A stretch of 64,000 nucleotides of DNA from Ananas comosus (taxonomy: Eukaryota > Streptophyta > Magnoliopsida > Poales > Bromeliaceae), in assembly GCF_001540865.1 (NCBI RefSeq), contig NC_033630.1, positions 4,993,221 through 5,057,220 on the forward strand. Reading direction: 5' to 3'. Every line of letters begins with the position of its first letter. Within the stretch, counting starts at the first letter, position 1. The notes under the pieces are model-generated. The model searched no databases and was not told the DNA's origin. It was given only the letters and a program-made list of their open reading frames with translations. The position numbers and the translations under genes were made by a program. This document shows, one piece after another, positions 54,226 to 64,000 of the stretch.

Positions 54226-57200
54226 CGGCAGGGATACTATCGATAGCACCAAAGACTTGGTGCTATCGAGTTTTCTACAGTTAGATTTAACCCTTTTATT
54301 ATTTTTACCTGTTAGATTATACTATTCAACCAACCACCCACTCAACCTTAAGGGACCCATATCATCCAACCGCACATTTCTCAATCCAATGGCTGAAAAA
54401 CCAATAGCACCAATAGCTTGGTGCTATTAATAGTATTCCAGCCTAGTTCTATATATATTTATATAGATAGAGAGAGAGAGTAGGGTCACTATACTCTTAT
54501 GAGTATAGGGAGAGAGAGTAGGGTCACTATACTCTTATGAGTATAGGGAGAGAGAGTAGGGTCACTATACTCTTATGAGTATGGACTATTTCATACTTAT
54601 AAGTTGTTTTTTATGATAGAGCTTCCGAATTGACGATCCATACCGTTAATTATGATCTAGAACATTTGACACTTTTAAAAAATAAATTTCGTAGTTTTTT
54701 GAAATTATATTAAAGTCCATCAAGGGAGCATAAATTGAACGACCTCCTAAAATAGATAATCAGATTCTTCAATTTAATATCAGAGTTATTGATCTTTATT
54801 GATAGTGAATAGATTTTCTATCAAAAATTTAATCAATTCCGAATATTTTACATAGTTAAATTAGCAAGTATCTCATACTGGCCGTTAAAAATTATTAATT
54901 TTAAGATCTTTTGATCATAATGTAAATGATGTCAAAAAATTATGAAATTTGATATCTAGAAGTTATAAATGCTCTAAATCATGTTTAATAGTATGGATCG
55001 CCGATTCGAAAACTCTATCACCAAAAACGACTTATGAGTACAAAGGTGATCATACTCATAAGAGTATAGTAGCCGGACTCTATATATATATAGGTTGAAC
55101 TCTTGGGTTCTAATGACACAAGATATATGAGTCCCTTTGAAGAAAAATTCTTTGGAGAGTTGTTTATTCTATTGTTTTCTTCTACTTCATTTGATCCTTT
55201 TGTCGTTGGGTGTTGAAAGTTTCTCCGTCAACCTCTTCCATGTTTGTGCTCGTATGAGGAGGAATTCCGGTCGTACTTTGGGGCAGTGTTTCCGCTTAAT
55301 CCTGCACGAAGGATGGGAATATGCCTTAGGGTAGTGCTACGCACGCTTTTGGATCAATTATTTTTTCGGCTTCCTTCTTCCACAATTTCTAAATTTTTAG
55401 CGCTCGTAAGTTGATTTATTAAGTTTTATCACAAAATTAGTTAGATAATTAATCACAATCGGATTTTTAAAGCGGTTTATTCCCAATAGCAAATTATTCG
55501 ACAGTAACTTGCAAGGTCCGAGCAGGGGTTTTCTTTTGTGATTGCAACCGACAAGCTTGATTTCTATCCACTGCAAGGTCTGAATAATCACATTTTTTCA
55601 AAATAATGCATTCTACCTACAAGACAATTTATCATATTATGAGAAAAATGATTTAGGGGACATATGGCCGTATAAATCGTTAATGCTCTCATCAGCTGAT
55701 TATATGTGCGCCTTCAGTAAATTCTACCAAAAGTTATAGATGATCATATAAGGTTGAAATCCTATTGGGTGCTTCCCAATCTCTTTTTGAGCTTCCAATG
55801 ACAAAGTCTTCTACATCGCATTCTTTAAACTGAAGCAACATTTCTAGAAGATGGAAAAAAAAAAAAATGAGATGACGCATGTCAGTGACAACATCAATCC
55901 TATAAATATAAAGAAGCATTTGGAGCCTACAGACTAGGAAAGAAAGACCTATGCAAAGTCTATTGAAAAAAGAGTAAAATTCAGCTCGTAGGAAGAAGAT
56001 ACACATTCGTTGAAGCTGATCAATAACATCTCCAGTTTTCAATGATGGAAACTAGTAAAGTTTTTAAGTAAATCAAAATGAAAATATGAAGGAAGCAAAA
56101 GGAACGGTAACTTACTGCTATTGTGCAAGCAATATACCCTGGTTTCTCCCTATAGTCCACCCTCCTAACACAAAGTAGAATGAAAGCTCCAACATACCAG
56201 GGAATAGCAGCAAGAAAGAAGCCAATTATGAACCTTCCAATAAGAAAATACTTATCATGATTAACCAACCAAAAGGTGATGAAAGCAAAACTAATGGTTC
56301 AGAAAGTCAAAGAGAAAAAGCTAAAGTAATAAAGAGAAAAAGACAAGGGAAAAACAAAAAGTGTAAAGAGAAAAAAAAAGAAAAAGAAAAAAAGATCTTG
56401 CAAATTATATTAAAAAAAAAGATTAACAATAACTATGGTTACTTACAAAAACCAGCCAACACCACATCCACAGCATGGGAGGCGTGGTTCTCTTAGCGGC
56501 CTGCCTTCAACAACTTGTTCATAACCTTGAAATGCAAGTGTACAAGAAGAAAGGAAAAAAAAAATTAAATGTAGGCATGAGGTAACAATCAAGTTATGGG
56601 ATAATGAACAGTATCAAATTAAGTCTACTGATAATACTTCCAAAAAATCAGATTCGTGTGTTTAACTTCATCCTTAAAAATAACGTCATCCTGTAGATAA
56701 GTTAAACTAATATTTCGCTCCAAAATATGGACATGTTGATGTTAGTTTTGACGCTGAAGAGTCTTGGGAGAAAAAAAAAATAATTGCATATCACATAAGC
56801 AAAAATAAACGTAAAATGTAAGAATTAGCAAACTTTCAACTTTAGTATCATATACATCTGAAACAAAATGTCAGAATTGTAGAATGGCATTACCTGATCA
56901 ACGAGCATCTAGAATTAGAATCATTTGCATCACAATACGTAAACCAATGTACTATAAGCAGTATCTGTAAAGAGTAAATTATACCAGTCTAGGACAAGTA
57001 GCTACTTAGTAATGCAGTCTCTTTCTACATCATCGCAAACATGATTAAACACATAGCAAGTTCTATTTTGGTAATTATATTTTCATTAGAATGGCTATGA
57101 ACTCTTCCACATATATAAACACATTCGGGTGTAAATGTTGGCAGACGATACAACATTACAAAACACTAATTAAATCTGTTAACTCAATGCACTATAAAAT

Positions 57201-59808
57201 GAGATTGACCAAAATTTTCTATGTGATTTTCAAACTTTCAGGAAACGAATTTCAGAATAAACTAATAATCAATATTATATTCATTCATAGTCTACAGCAT
57301 GGAGCTGATTAAAGAACAACCTTGACATGAGATAAATGCCTCTTATCAAACTAAATGTGGCCCTATGGAACCAACTAACAAATCTAAGGATTGGTTTAGG
57401 CACAGAAAATAAGGTTTGTAACTAAAAGTTAGGTGAAGTAGTGATGTAGATCGAGTCATGTAGATGGTGACATGATGCTATTTGATTTTAAACATCAACA
57501 AATTAAAAAAGCAGTGATAATATACAAGATAAAAGTGGATAATGAAGCAGAGAAAGAGAAGAAAAAGTGGATAATGAAGCAGAGAAAGAGAAGAAATTAG
57601 GTACGAAAGGGATAAGGGAGTTAACAGACAAGATGTATAAGAAAGGCATACAATAGGAGAGAGGCTAAATCTCTTGGTCTAATTCGTCAAAAAGGTTCTG
57701 GTATTAATTCATAGAGAGAAACTATAAGACCACAAAGGGAACAAAAATATTAGAGAATACAACTTGACTACAACAAGTACCACGGAATATAGGTCAAAAA
57801 AAAGGAAAAAAAAAACTTAAAACCGGTGGATTCAGTACAAAGGCAGGAAGCCGATTCCTTCTTGATTCCCATACCTTTACAGAGGAATTACATGGTAGAT
57901 TATTCAAGATTAAAAAGACATTAGCAAACTTTCCCTTTAATTCAGAGTTTACGATCTATTTCACAAGAGGTCCATTGGAATATTGTTAATTCTACAACGG
58001 CGTGAACGTCAGGGTCTACAGACCCTACTTCAATATTAGGTTGACTTGGGAAATTCTAGGACTATACTTTCGTTGCACGTTGAGTGTTCTCCAAAAATGC
58101 TAAATGGAACTTATGGCCTCACTGGCATTGTTGCTGCTTTCACAATTATTTAAACACAAATACTATGTGATTCGATGAGATGGCGGATGGAGTTCTCCAC
58201 TTTTGTCATTGTCTGTTAGCTTGCGATAAGCCCGGGCAGGATGAAGAATCAAGTTCTCTATTTTGATCTATAGCGACCCCAAGTCTTTGTATCCGGTTCT
58301 TCCCATAATCTTCAAAGTAGTAGAACATCTTTCTCAGTAGCTAGATAGAACAACAAATGATCTCCCGCCAACGAATCATCTTTCTCACCATGTATGATGA
58401 AGGCAATCCAATTTCCTACGGCTATCTTTGCACTTCACACAGCCTCCTCTTGCTTCGGTCTTTTGAATTTCTAATGTTCTATAGAGTACTAACAAAGGGA
58501 GGGGAAATTCTTGATTCTATTTATCTCCACTTCTTTGATTCCTTATTACATATTCGCTAAAGGTCAGATCTATTTCAAAGAAAAGATGTGATTTTGATTA
58601 GCAAGCTCTTAGCTTTCATCGTAGTGAGAGAGGAATCGAGGCTGATCCAGCAAAGGTGAAAGCATTGTCAATCTATGCCAAACTAAGGGCACCTGAGGAT
58701 GAAAAGAGCTAGTACCCTTTCTCGTTCGGTTAGCCAGTAGCTAGGGCACCACAGAGATAAGAGGAAAAGATAAGAGGAAAAGACTATCCCTCCAGGTTAA
58801 CCGCCGACGACAACATCTCGGAAAAAATCTCTACCTTGTCTTAAGGTTCTTTGGTGTACTAACTTACCATAAGCTCGAGTCATATTATGCCGATACAACT
58901 CAAGATTCTGCTAAAGGCAGCCAGCAGTCTATGGCAGGCATTTCGCGGTTTCACTATCTGAGGGAGGGGACGGAAAGAAAGGAGTCGATCACCTAGCCGA
59001 TCCCGTACGATCGTTGTTTCATTTCAACCGATCAGCCGAGGAGGAAGATTGGGTCATGTCCTCTATAGATAAGTAATTTGCACCAATTAATTAAACGAGT
59101 CAAGTTAAAACGAAACAATAAGCTAAAATCCACATCAATTCTCCTCTTCTCCTCACCTACCATCCTCTACCCTCACTCTGCCTGGAATCTGGATGGAGAG
59201 AAAGCGAAGGGAAGAGAGAAACAAAAAGAAAATTATCTTTCCCACCATACAAACATAGGAAAACCTCCAAACTCGCAGTCGATCTCTCCACACATGCTTA
59301 TAAGACAACGAAAGCCCCAACTAAGTTCAGCATCTGGATTCAATAATTGAGCAAAAGTATACGGAACTTACCTGAAATTCGATCCACATACTTGCTTCAA
59401 TGAAACTGTGCTCGCGTAAAGTAATCGAAATATGCTAAACAAACTCATAAGCGAAGATTAGGGATTGGTTCGATGCGTTTTGACCTAGCAGTTGTCACAA
59501 GCAACGATCACAAAGACTGTGTGGCAGCAAGATCTGATCTAGATCTATCGTTAAATTTGGCCCTTTATTAGTCGGGGAGAAGAGCAGTAGTAACCTGGAG
59601 CAGCGGTCTGGTAGGCGCGGGCGTAGTAGGTGGGGGCAGAATGGGGCGGCAGGTGGCCGGTGATGCCGGGCGGCGGAGTCGGCTGGGGGAAGCCCATCGC
59701 CGGCGGCTGCGGAGGGTAGGTGGGCACGCCTTGGAAGGTGCCGTACTGCTGCTGCTGTTGCGGGGTCTGGGGCTCGCCCGTGCTCTTCCCCTCCTCCTTG
59801 CTCGTCAT
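52994..59808 (-). CDS. 60S ribosomal protein L18a-like protein (small two-TM membrane protein), 156 aa
   Basis: Four minus-strand exons join in frame: 59595-59808, 56447-56525, 56116-56233 and 52994-53053 (stop). The N-terminal about 70 residues are Pro/Gln/Tyr-rich ('QYGTFQGVPTYPPQPPAMGF', 'YYARAYQTAAPGYE'). Then come 'EGRPLREPRLPCCGCGVGWF' and two hydrophobic segments, 'IIGFFLAAIPWYVGAFILL' and 'ACTIAAVLAAIAIIIGA', separated by 'RVDYREKPGY'. This is the plant L18a-like family. The name comes from database similarity; the two membrane segments argue against a ribosomal role, and function is unclear. The start at 59808 is preferred: an in-frame ATG at 59886 would add 26 basic residues encoded by pyrimidine-rich UTR-like sequence. 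Intron 3 (53054-56115) and intron 1 (56526-59594) are long and repeat-rich. Confidence 0.92.
54000..54033. repeat. (TTA)n microsatellite
   Basis: About 11 ATT/TTA units in intron 3 of the L18a-like gene. Confidence 0.95.
54173..54223. repeat. (TA)n(GA)n microsatellite
   Basis: A TA run followed by about 16 GA units, immediately before a foldback element. Confidence 0.95.
54224..54450. mobile_element. Short foldback element, copy E
   Basis: Left GGGATACTATCGATAGCACC and AAGACTTGGTGCTATCGAG face right CCAATAGCTTGGTGCTATTA and TAGTATTCCAGCC. Each end has its own hairpin around TGGTGCTAT. It is about 227 bp, without the long arms of the other copies. Confidence 0.6.
54474..54590. repeat. 38-bp tandem repeat, three copies, at one end of foldback copy F
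   Basis: TAGGGTCACTATACTCTTAT starts at 54481, 54519 and 54557. Each unit includes the element's terminal sequence and the GAGAGAGAG flank. Confidence 0.95.
54481..55080. mobile_element. Foldback element, copy F (ACTCTTATGAGT subfamily)
   Basis: Left ACTATACTCTTATGAGTATG is mirrored by right CATACTCATAAGAGTATAGT at about 55050-55070. Inner arms share TAAGTTGTTTTTTATGATAG and TCACCAAAAACGACTTATG with copy B. It lies in intron 3 of the L18a-like gene, with (TA)n after the right end. Confidence 0.85.
55081..56115. other. Rest of intron 3 of the L18a-like gene
   Basis: Contains short frames on both strands, none with a recognised domain. The 102-residue minus frame at 55734-56042 shows no homology I can name. 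Confidence 0.4.
57830..59060. other. Possible organelle-derived (mitochondrial-like) DNA in intron 1
   Basis: Base composition and word usage differ from the surrounding AT-rich intron, for example AGGGAGGGGACGGAAAGAAA, CCGATCCCGTACGATCG and GTAGTGAGAGAGGAATCGAG. These look like plant mitochondrial intergenic sequence. No mitochondrial gene was identified, so this is an impression of style only. Confidence 0.3.
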
Positions 59809-61044
59809 CTCCTTCTTTCTTGTTTCTCTCCTGTTTCTTTTTCCTTTTTTCTCTGCTATTATGAGCTTACGACGACCCTCTCTCACTCTCTATTATTATA
59901 TCTCTTACTATTATGCGCGTTTGTTTACATGTGCATTAGGTTGTGATGGTTCCGGTAGCTGAAACAAGCTATCACAGTAGTTAATGGATTTGCGTGGGTC
60001 TCCGCTGGTGGGCCGTCTGGATTGATATGTGTCTATCTGTACGTCCTCCCAGATTTTCATAAAGATTTCAAAATTATATTTTTTAAATAAACACGACAAT
60101 GATTTTTTCAGGAGCACTATTCTTCTAATTTTTTAACTCATGATCATTTCTAATATTTGAATTAATATTATTTTTTGACGAAAGTACTAAATCTTAGAAG
60201 GATTACTATTATGTCAATCCTACAATGCTGATACAAGTACCAAAAAGTCGAAAGTGACAACCTTTTCACTCTTTCGAAGAAAGTATACTACTCTATACAA
60301 AGTATACAAAATTTACCTCAACTAATATCTAGTTTGATTTGACCATCTGACTTATAAAATTTTTTATTTTATTATCTAATCTTGTAATTTATTGATTTAA
60401 GTCGGTTAGTGGCCCTTTAACTTTAAAATTTGGACGTCTTATTTATGTTTATAGGTTTTAGTTAATATATTTTATATAATTCATATAACAATAAATTTTT
60501 TAAAGTAAGCAATTAGTTTAAAATTTATATCCGAAGATGAGCCATTAAATTATTTAAATCAAACAAATTAAACGGTTGGGTACTATAAAATTAGAATTTA
60601 GAAAATCAGATAGTCAAATCAAAATGGTCTACAGTTTAAATAAGTTTTATATATTTCTATTTATAATTTATTAAAAGTGTTCTACACCATAAATAATATA
60701 CATATCAAAAAATAATAATTTTTTATTTTTATCTATGATTTTTTTTTAATAAGCAATGCTACTTGTACATTCCAAAATGCGGCGTATTTCTTATACCTTT
60801 TTCATCCAAGAGTTATCATCTCTTACTTGTCACATTATTTTTTTTTAAACTAAAATCTATTTGGATTTTTTTTTATGTACAAATAGAATTTTTCTTTTTA
60901 ATGAAAAATTCTAGTTGTACATCTAAAAGAATGTATAGATCTTACTCTCCATTCCAAAGTTCAAAAAAATTTAAATAAATTATAGTAAAAAGAAAGAAAA
61001 ATAATGTAATAAGTAAAGAAATTATGATCTTGGACCTAAATTTG
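59809..61044. promoter_or_regulatory. 5' flank of the L18a-like gene and AT-rich spacer
   Basis: Directly upstream of the start codon (to about 59910) the coding strand is purine-rich (GAGAG), typical of a plant 5' UTR. From 60100 onward the sequence is AT-rich with no supported gene. Frames of 60-100 residues overlap the UTR or T-rich tracts. Confidence 0.4.
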
Positions 61045-61385
61045 CCACCGTTTGGTTTGGGGTTAAGTAAAATCTTGTTATTTCAGAGATAGAGTTAAGT
61101 TCGGGGTTAATGTGGGATTAGAGTAATTTTGTGTTTGATTGAGAATTGGATTTAGTCCAGGTATAAATAAAATAGTATTTTGTTGGAGTAGACGGGATAA
61201 GAAGAATAGTGGATAAAATAGTATTTTGTTTTGTTGGGGTAGCGGGTAACCCCATCCCAAATCGGCTATTCCGGATAGCCTATTTGGGATGGGGTTAGCT
61301 AAATCCACCTCCGAAATTGGATGTTTAGAAATAATTTCGTGATTAAGTGGTTATTCCACCTCTTAACTCCGAACAAAACGGGTGC
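61045..61385. mobile_element. Tourist-like MITE candidate
   Basis: Left CCACCGTTTGGTTTGGGGTT and right CTCCGAACAAAACGGGTG are imperfect inverted repeats. The ACCGTTTGG-type end is common in Harbinger-type MITEs. A TAA/TTA duplication was not confirmed. Confidence 0.5.
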
Positions 61386-61720
61386 AAAAAGGTGTGGGAT
61401 ATTATCTATTTTAAAGTGTACCAGTCGCATTAATCTAAGTACTAAAGTATTTTATCCAAGTCTAAATGTCTAATCCATATAAATAACTTCAGGTATCAAG
61501 CGTAAACACATCAACCGATAAAGAAAAGTTACCAAGTCCCAAGAGGTAAAGATAAACCTATTCAACGTTCAAAGTAGTCTTAGCCCGTACCTGTGAATAT
61601 TTGTTTGGATCCAAAGCGTACGGAATGCAACGCGGCCACAAGCGCCTTTGGGACCACTGGTGCCAGGACGGTGAGTTGTAATCAGAAAAAATGGAAAACA
61701 TAGATGCGAAGCCCTTACAC
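61386..61720. other. Spacer with no recognisable gene
   Basis: No open frame of note and no repeat with clear ends. Confidence 0.6.
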
Positions 61721-62176
61721 TAGAGGTGCAATCTAGCTCACTCTTCGCCAGCTAGCTCTTGTTCGACGCGTAATAAGCTCGAGAACGAATCGCTTGTTTA
61801 GTAAACAAATCGAATATGAACTGAATTTTTCAAATTATTTAATAAATGAGCCAAACACGGGCTTGAGTCAGCTCATTCGTGTTTAGCTCGATAACAGCTC
61901 AAACACATATATTTTATATTTATATAATTTATTTAATTTATATATATATATATATAAATAATTATATATATAAAATATATATATTTTTATTATTTAATTT
62001 TTAGCAAAAAAAAAATATAAAAACGAGTTCAATTATAAAAATACTCATTTATATATAACGTTTCAACTATTAGATCAAAGTCTAATGGATAAAATTTTAT
62101 AAATTTATTTTTTATATATATTCAATCTAATCCTTTTAACTTAATGTTCGTTGGCCAGCTCGTGAGCCAGCTCGNN

Positions 62177-62212
<36 letters not shown>

Positions 62213-62373
62213 AATCCAATCCATTTAACTTATCGTTCGTCGGCCAACTCGTGAGCCAACTTGTGTTCGGCTCGTTTATTAATGAGCCGAACACGAGCTA
62301 AATTTTTTGATTCGATACTTTAATAAGCCAGCTCGTGTTCGGCTCGTTTATTCGGTTTGTTGACACCCCTACT
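61721..62373. mobile_element. hAT-like non-autonomous element with assembly gap
   Basis: The right end TTGACACCCCTA matches the common plant hAT terminus TAGGGGTGTCAA in reverse. The left end TAGAGGTGCAATCTAGCTC is a poor mirror. The interior has repeated TCGTGAGCCAGCTCG, GTTCGGCTCGTTTATT and GAGCCGAACACGAG. An nn gap at 62175-62176 precedes a long (AT)n run, so the middle is incomplete. No matching 8-bp duplication was found. Confidence 0.55.
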
Positions 62374-63060
62374 CACGACAATGATAAAAATGTGTCATCA
62401 ACTGTCCTTAACACTAGTAGCAAAAAATTTAATAATTAATATCCAAAGTCTCAATTTTGAGGTCTAGTTATTTTATTTTTTTAGCTAAGTTTGTTGCTCT
62501 AAAAGAAGTAATAAACGAAATAGTAGCATACTACCATTCTCTTGAAAAGATATTGATTTAATGTGTCACAAATACGAATGTAAATGCGCCTTATTTATAT
62601 TTAGTTTATTGATATTTATTTGTCAAAGCCGGGAATTTATTTCTTAGTATAATTTCCAACAATATTGCTCAATGCGTAATTTGTGAGGTAACTAAATAAA
62701 TCAAGTTCAAATTCACCGAAACCAAATATACTTGGACTAAAAGTCTAGTGTAACTAATGCTTCAAAATTGCTACAGTCTAATGAGAGATTTTACAATAAA
62801 ATATACTGATGTTGACCAGTTTTGTCCAATATAAATTCTTAGCGGAATATATATTATATTATTGGGTAAACTTCAAATCCCTATAGTAGTTTCACACTTT
62901 TTCACTACAGTACTTTGTGGTTTAAAGTGTATCGAGTTAATCTCTGTAGTTTCACACTTTCTCACTTTAGTACCCTGTTGTTAAAAGTGTATTAAGTTAG
63001 AACCATGTGTTTCATTTTTTTCTTTTTATTATCCATTTCACTAATTTTTTTCGTGAAATC
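62374..63060. other. Spacer with degenerate MITE fragment
   Basis: About 62870-63010 resembles one arm of the MITE at 3809-4170, with GGGTAAACTTCAAAT and TTTCACACTTTCTCACTTTA. The rest is AT-rich without genes. Confidence 0.5.
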
Positions 63061-63064
63061 AATG

Positions 63065-63280
63065 ACAAATAAGGATGTCAATAGATATGGATATCCGAAA
63101 TTTTATCCGAATCCGAATCCAAATAAAACGAATATATCCGATGCTAAATGGATATGGATTCGGATATGGATATCAAAAATAGAAACCCGACGGATATGGA
63201 TTCGGATATGGATTTTGACTGTAATCGACCGAACCCGAACCCGACCCGAACCCGACCCGAACCTGAATTTATTTTGTATT
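63065..63280. repeat. GGATATGGATTC / CCCGAACCCGAC low-complexity element
   Basis: AGGATGTCAATAGATATGGA opens a stretch of GGATATGGATTCGGATATGG repeats, followed by CGAACCCGACCCGAACCC repeats. The 'TGTCAAT' start recalls hAT-type MITEs. The two frames of 71 and 98 residues across it are repeats of Met-Asp and Pro-Asn/Arg and are not genes. Confidence 0.6.
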
Positions 63281-63300
63281 ATATATATATTCTATATATA

Positions 63301-63841
63301 GAGCTAGGCTGGTATACTATCAGTAGCACGGAGGCCTCCGTGCTACCAAGTTGTTTTCAATGATGCGGCTTTCAAATCGACGATCGGCTCCGTTAGACTT
63401 GATCTACACTATTAAAAGTATTTGGAAACAAAATTTCATAATTTTTCGACATCATTTTGGCTAGTGATCAAAAGGTTCCAAAATTAACAATTTTAATGGT
63501 AGATATGATGCGTTTTTAGGTTCAACGGTGTAGAAGTATCCAAATTAGATGAAAATTTAATAGAAATTTCTACTTAACATCAATAGCAAGACCAATACTT
63601 CCGATTTGAATTTTGAATTCTTTATCACGTGTTTTTATGAGATTTTCATTTTCAGCCGTTCATTTTTAGACTACTTTGAAAGTAAATAATGCGGAAAAAT
63701 TATGAAATTTAGTTTCCAAATACTTTAATAGTGTAGATAAGTCTAACGGAGTCGATCGTCGATTTAGAAGCGCGCATCATTGAAAACCACTTGGTACAGG
63801 AGGCCTTCCGTCGCTACCGGATGAGTATACCAGCCTAGCTC
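63301..63841. mobile_element. Foldback element, copy G (best preserved)
   Basis: Termini GAGCTAGGCTGGTATACT and AGTATACCAGCCTAGCTC are perfect inverted repeats and touch (TA)n on both sides. A perfect 20-bp palindrome AGCACGGAGGCCTCCGTGCT lies at 63325-63344. Inner arms share CTCCGTTAGACTT and AAATTTCATAATTTTTC with copies C and D. Confidence 0.9.
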
Positions 63842-63889
63842 TATATATATATAATTATATATATATATATATAATATATATATATATAT

Positions 63890-64000
63890 ATAAGTGCGTC
63901 TGGGTGCTTTCGAAGCACGGAGCGCTCCGTGGCTTCCTTTTTTTCGATGTTGGGACTTTCAAATCGACGATCGGCTCCGTTAGACTTGATCTAGAGTATT
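63890..64000. mobile_element. Foldback element, copy H (cut by window end)
   Basis: After a (TA)n run, GGGTGCTTTCGAAGCACGGA and GCGCTCCGTGG precede ATCGACGATCGGCTCCGTTA, matching the left arms of copies A, D and G. The right half lies outside the window. Confidence 0.8.

Noticed and set aside
59551..59886. Upstream ATG at 59886 as the start of the L18a-like protein
   Set aside because: It adds 26 basic residues not seen in the family and is encoded by purine-rich 5' UTR-like sequence; the ATG at 59808 fits better.
63005..63363. Met-Asp and Pro/Arg repeat proteins
   Set aside because: They are translations of a low-complexity repeat that runs into foldback copy G.

Overview
This is a plant nuclear genome window. 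Genes are split by GT-AG introns, one short gene is very GC-rich, and the spaces between genes are filled with LTR retrotransposon remains, LINE/SINE copies, TIR elements and TA/CT microsatellites. The GC-rich gene at 25.4-26.1 kb and the nicotianamine/tyrosine aminotransferase-type gene at the left edge fit a monocot, possibly a non-grass one; this placement is inference. Two short runs of n lie inside microsatellites (5596 and 62175-62176).

Five genes can be reconstructed exon by exon. (1) 583-2110, +: the last four exons of a tyrosine/nicotianamine aminotransferase-like gene whose 5' part lies outside the window. A second intact copy of its last exon is at 6813-6934. (2) 12317-15104, +: a five-exon plastid-type D-amino-acid transaminase (381 aa). 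(3) 25414-26140, +: a two-exon acidic, Cys-containing plant protein of unknown function (217 aa). (4) 27310-38932, -: a seven-exon folate-biopterin (BT1 family) transporter (495 aa) spread over 11.6 kb. (5) 52994-59808, -: a four-exon 60S ribosomal protein L18a-like membrane protein (156 aa). A doubtful frameshifted gene of unknown family lies at 49421-50611.

The rest is a well-preserved record of mobile elements, many with target-site duplications that can be read directly. They include solo LTRs at 7331-10229, 11193-11999, 20218-22628 and 23283-23954; a 271-bp miniature LTR element at 10308-10578 and a relative at 27618-27941; and a large-LTR, non-coding Ty3-gypsy-type element at 45052-48919. 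There is also a 5'-truncated L1-type LINE at 19113-22828 that was itself hit by a solo LTR, and a SINE family with one copy inserted inside another (15.6-16.0 kb). DNA elements include PIF/Harbinger MITEs (18250-18943, 40690-41786), a hAT-type element in a transporter intron (33844-34516) and a Harbinger transposase remnant (40.5-42.1 kb). At least eight related foldback elements sit in or next to TA microsatellites, in four clusters (4.3-5.6, 51.1-52.6, 54.2-55.1 and 63.3-64.0 kb).

The genes do not form a pathway or operon-like unit. The two aminotransferases belong to different fold types and their proximity looks coincidental. I found no new enzymatic or defence system. The most unusual material is in the mobile elements: the foldback family with nested palindromes, the SINE and LINE sharing a 3' tail, the nested SINE, and an AT-rich MITE family carrying GCGGTGAA palindromes.
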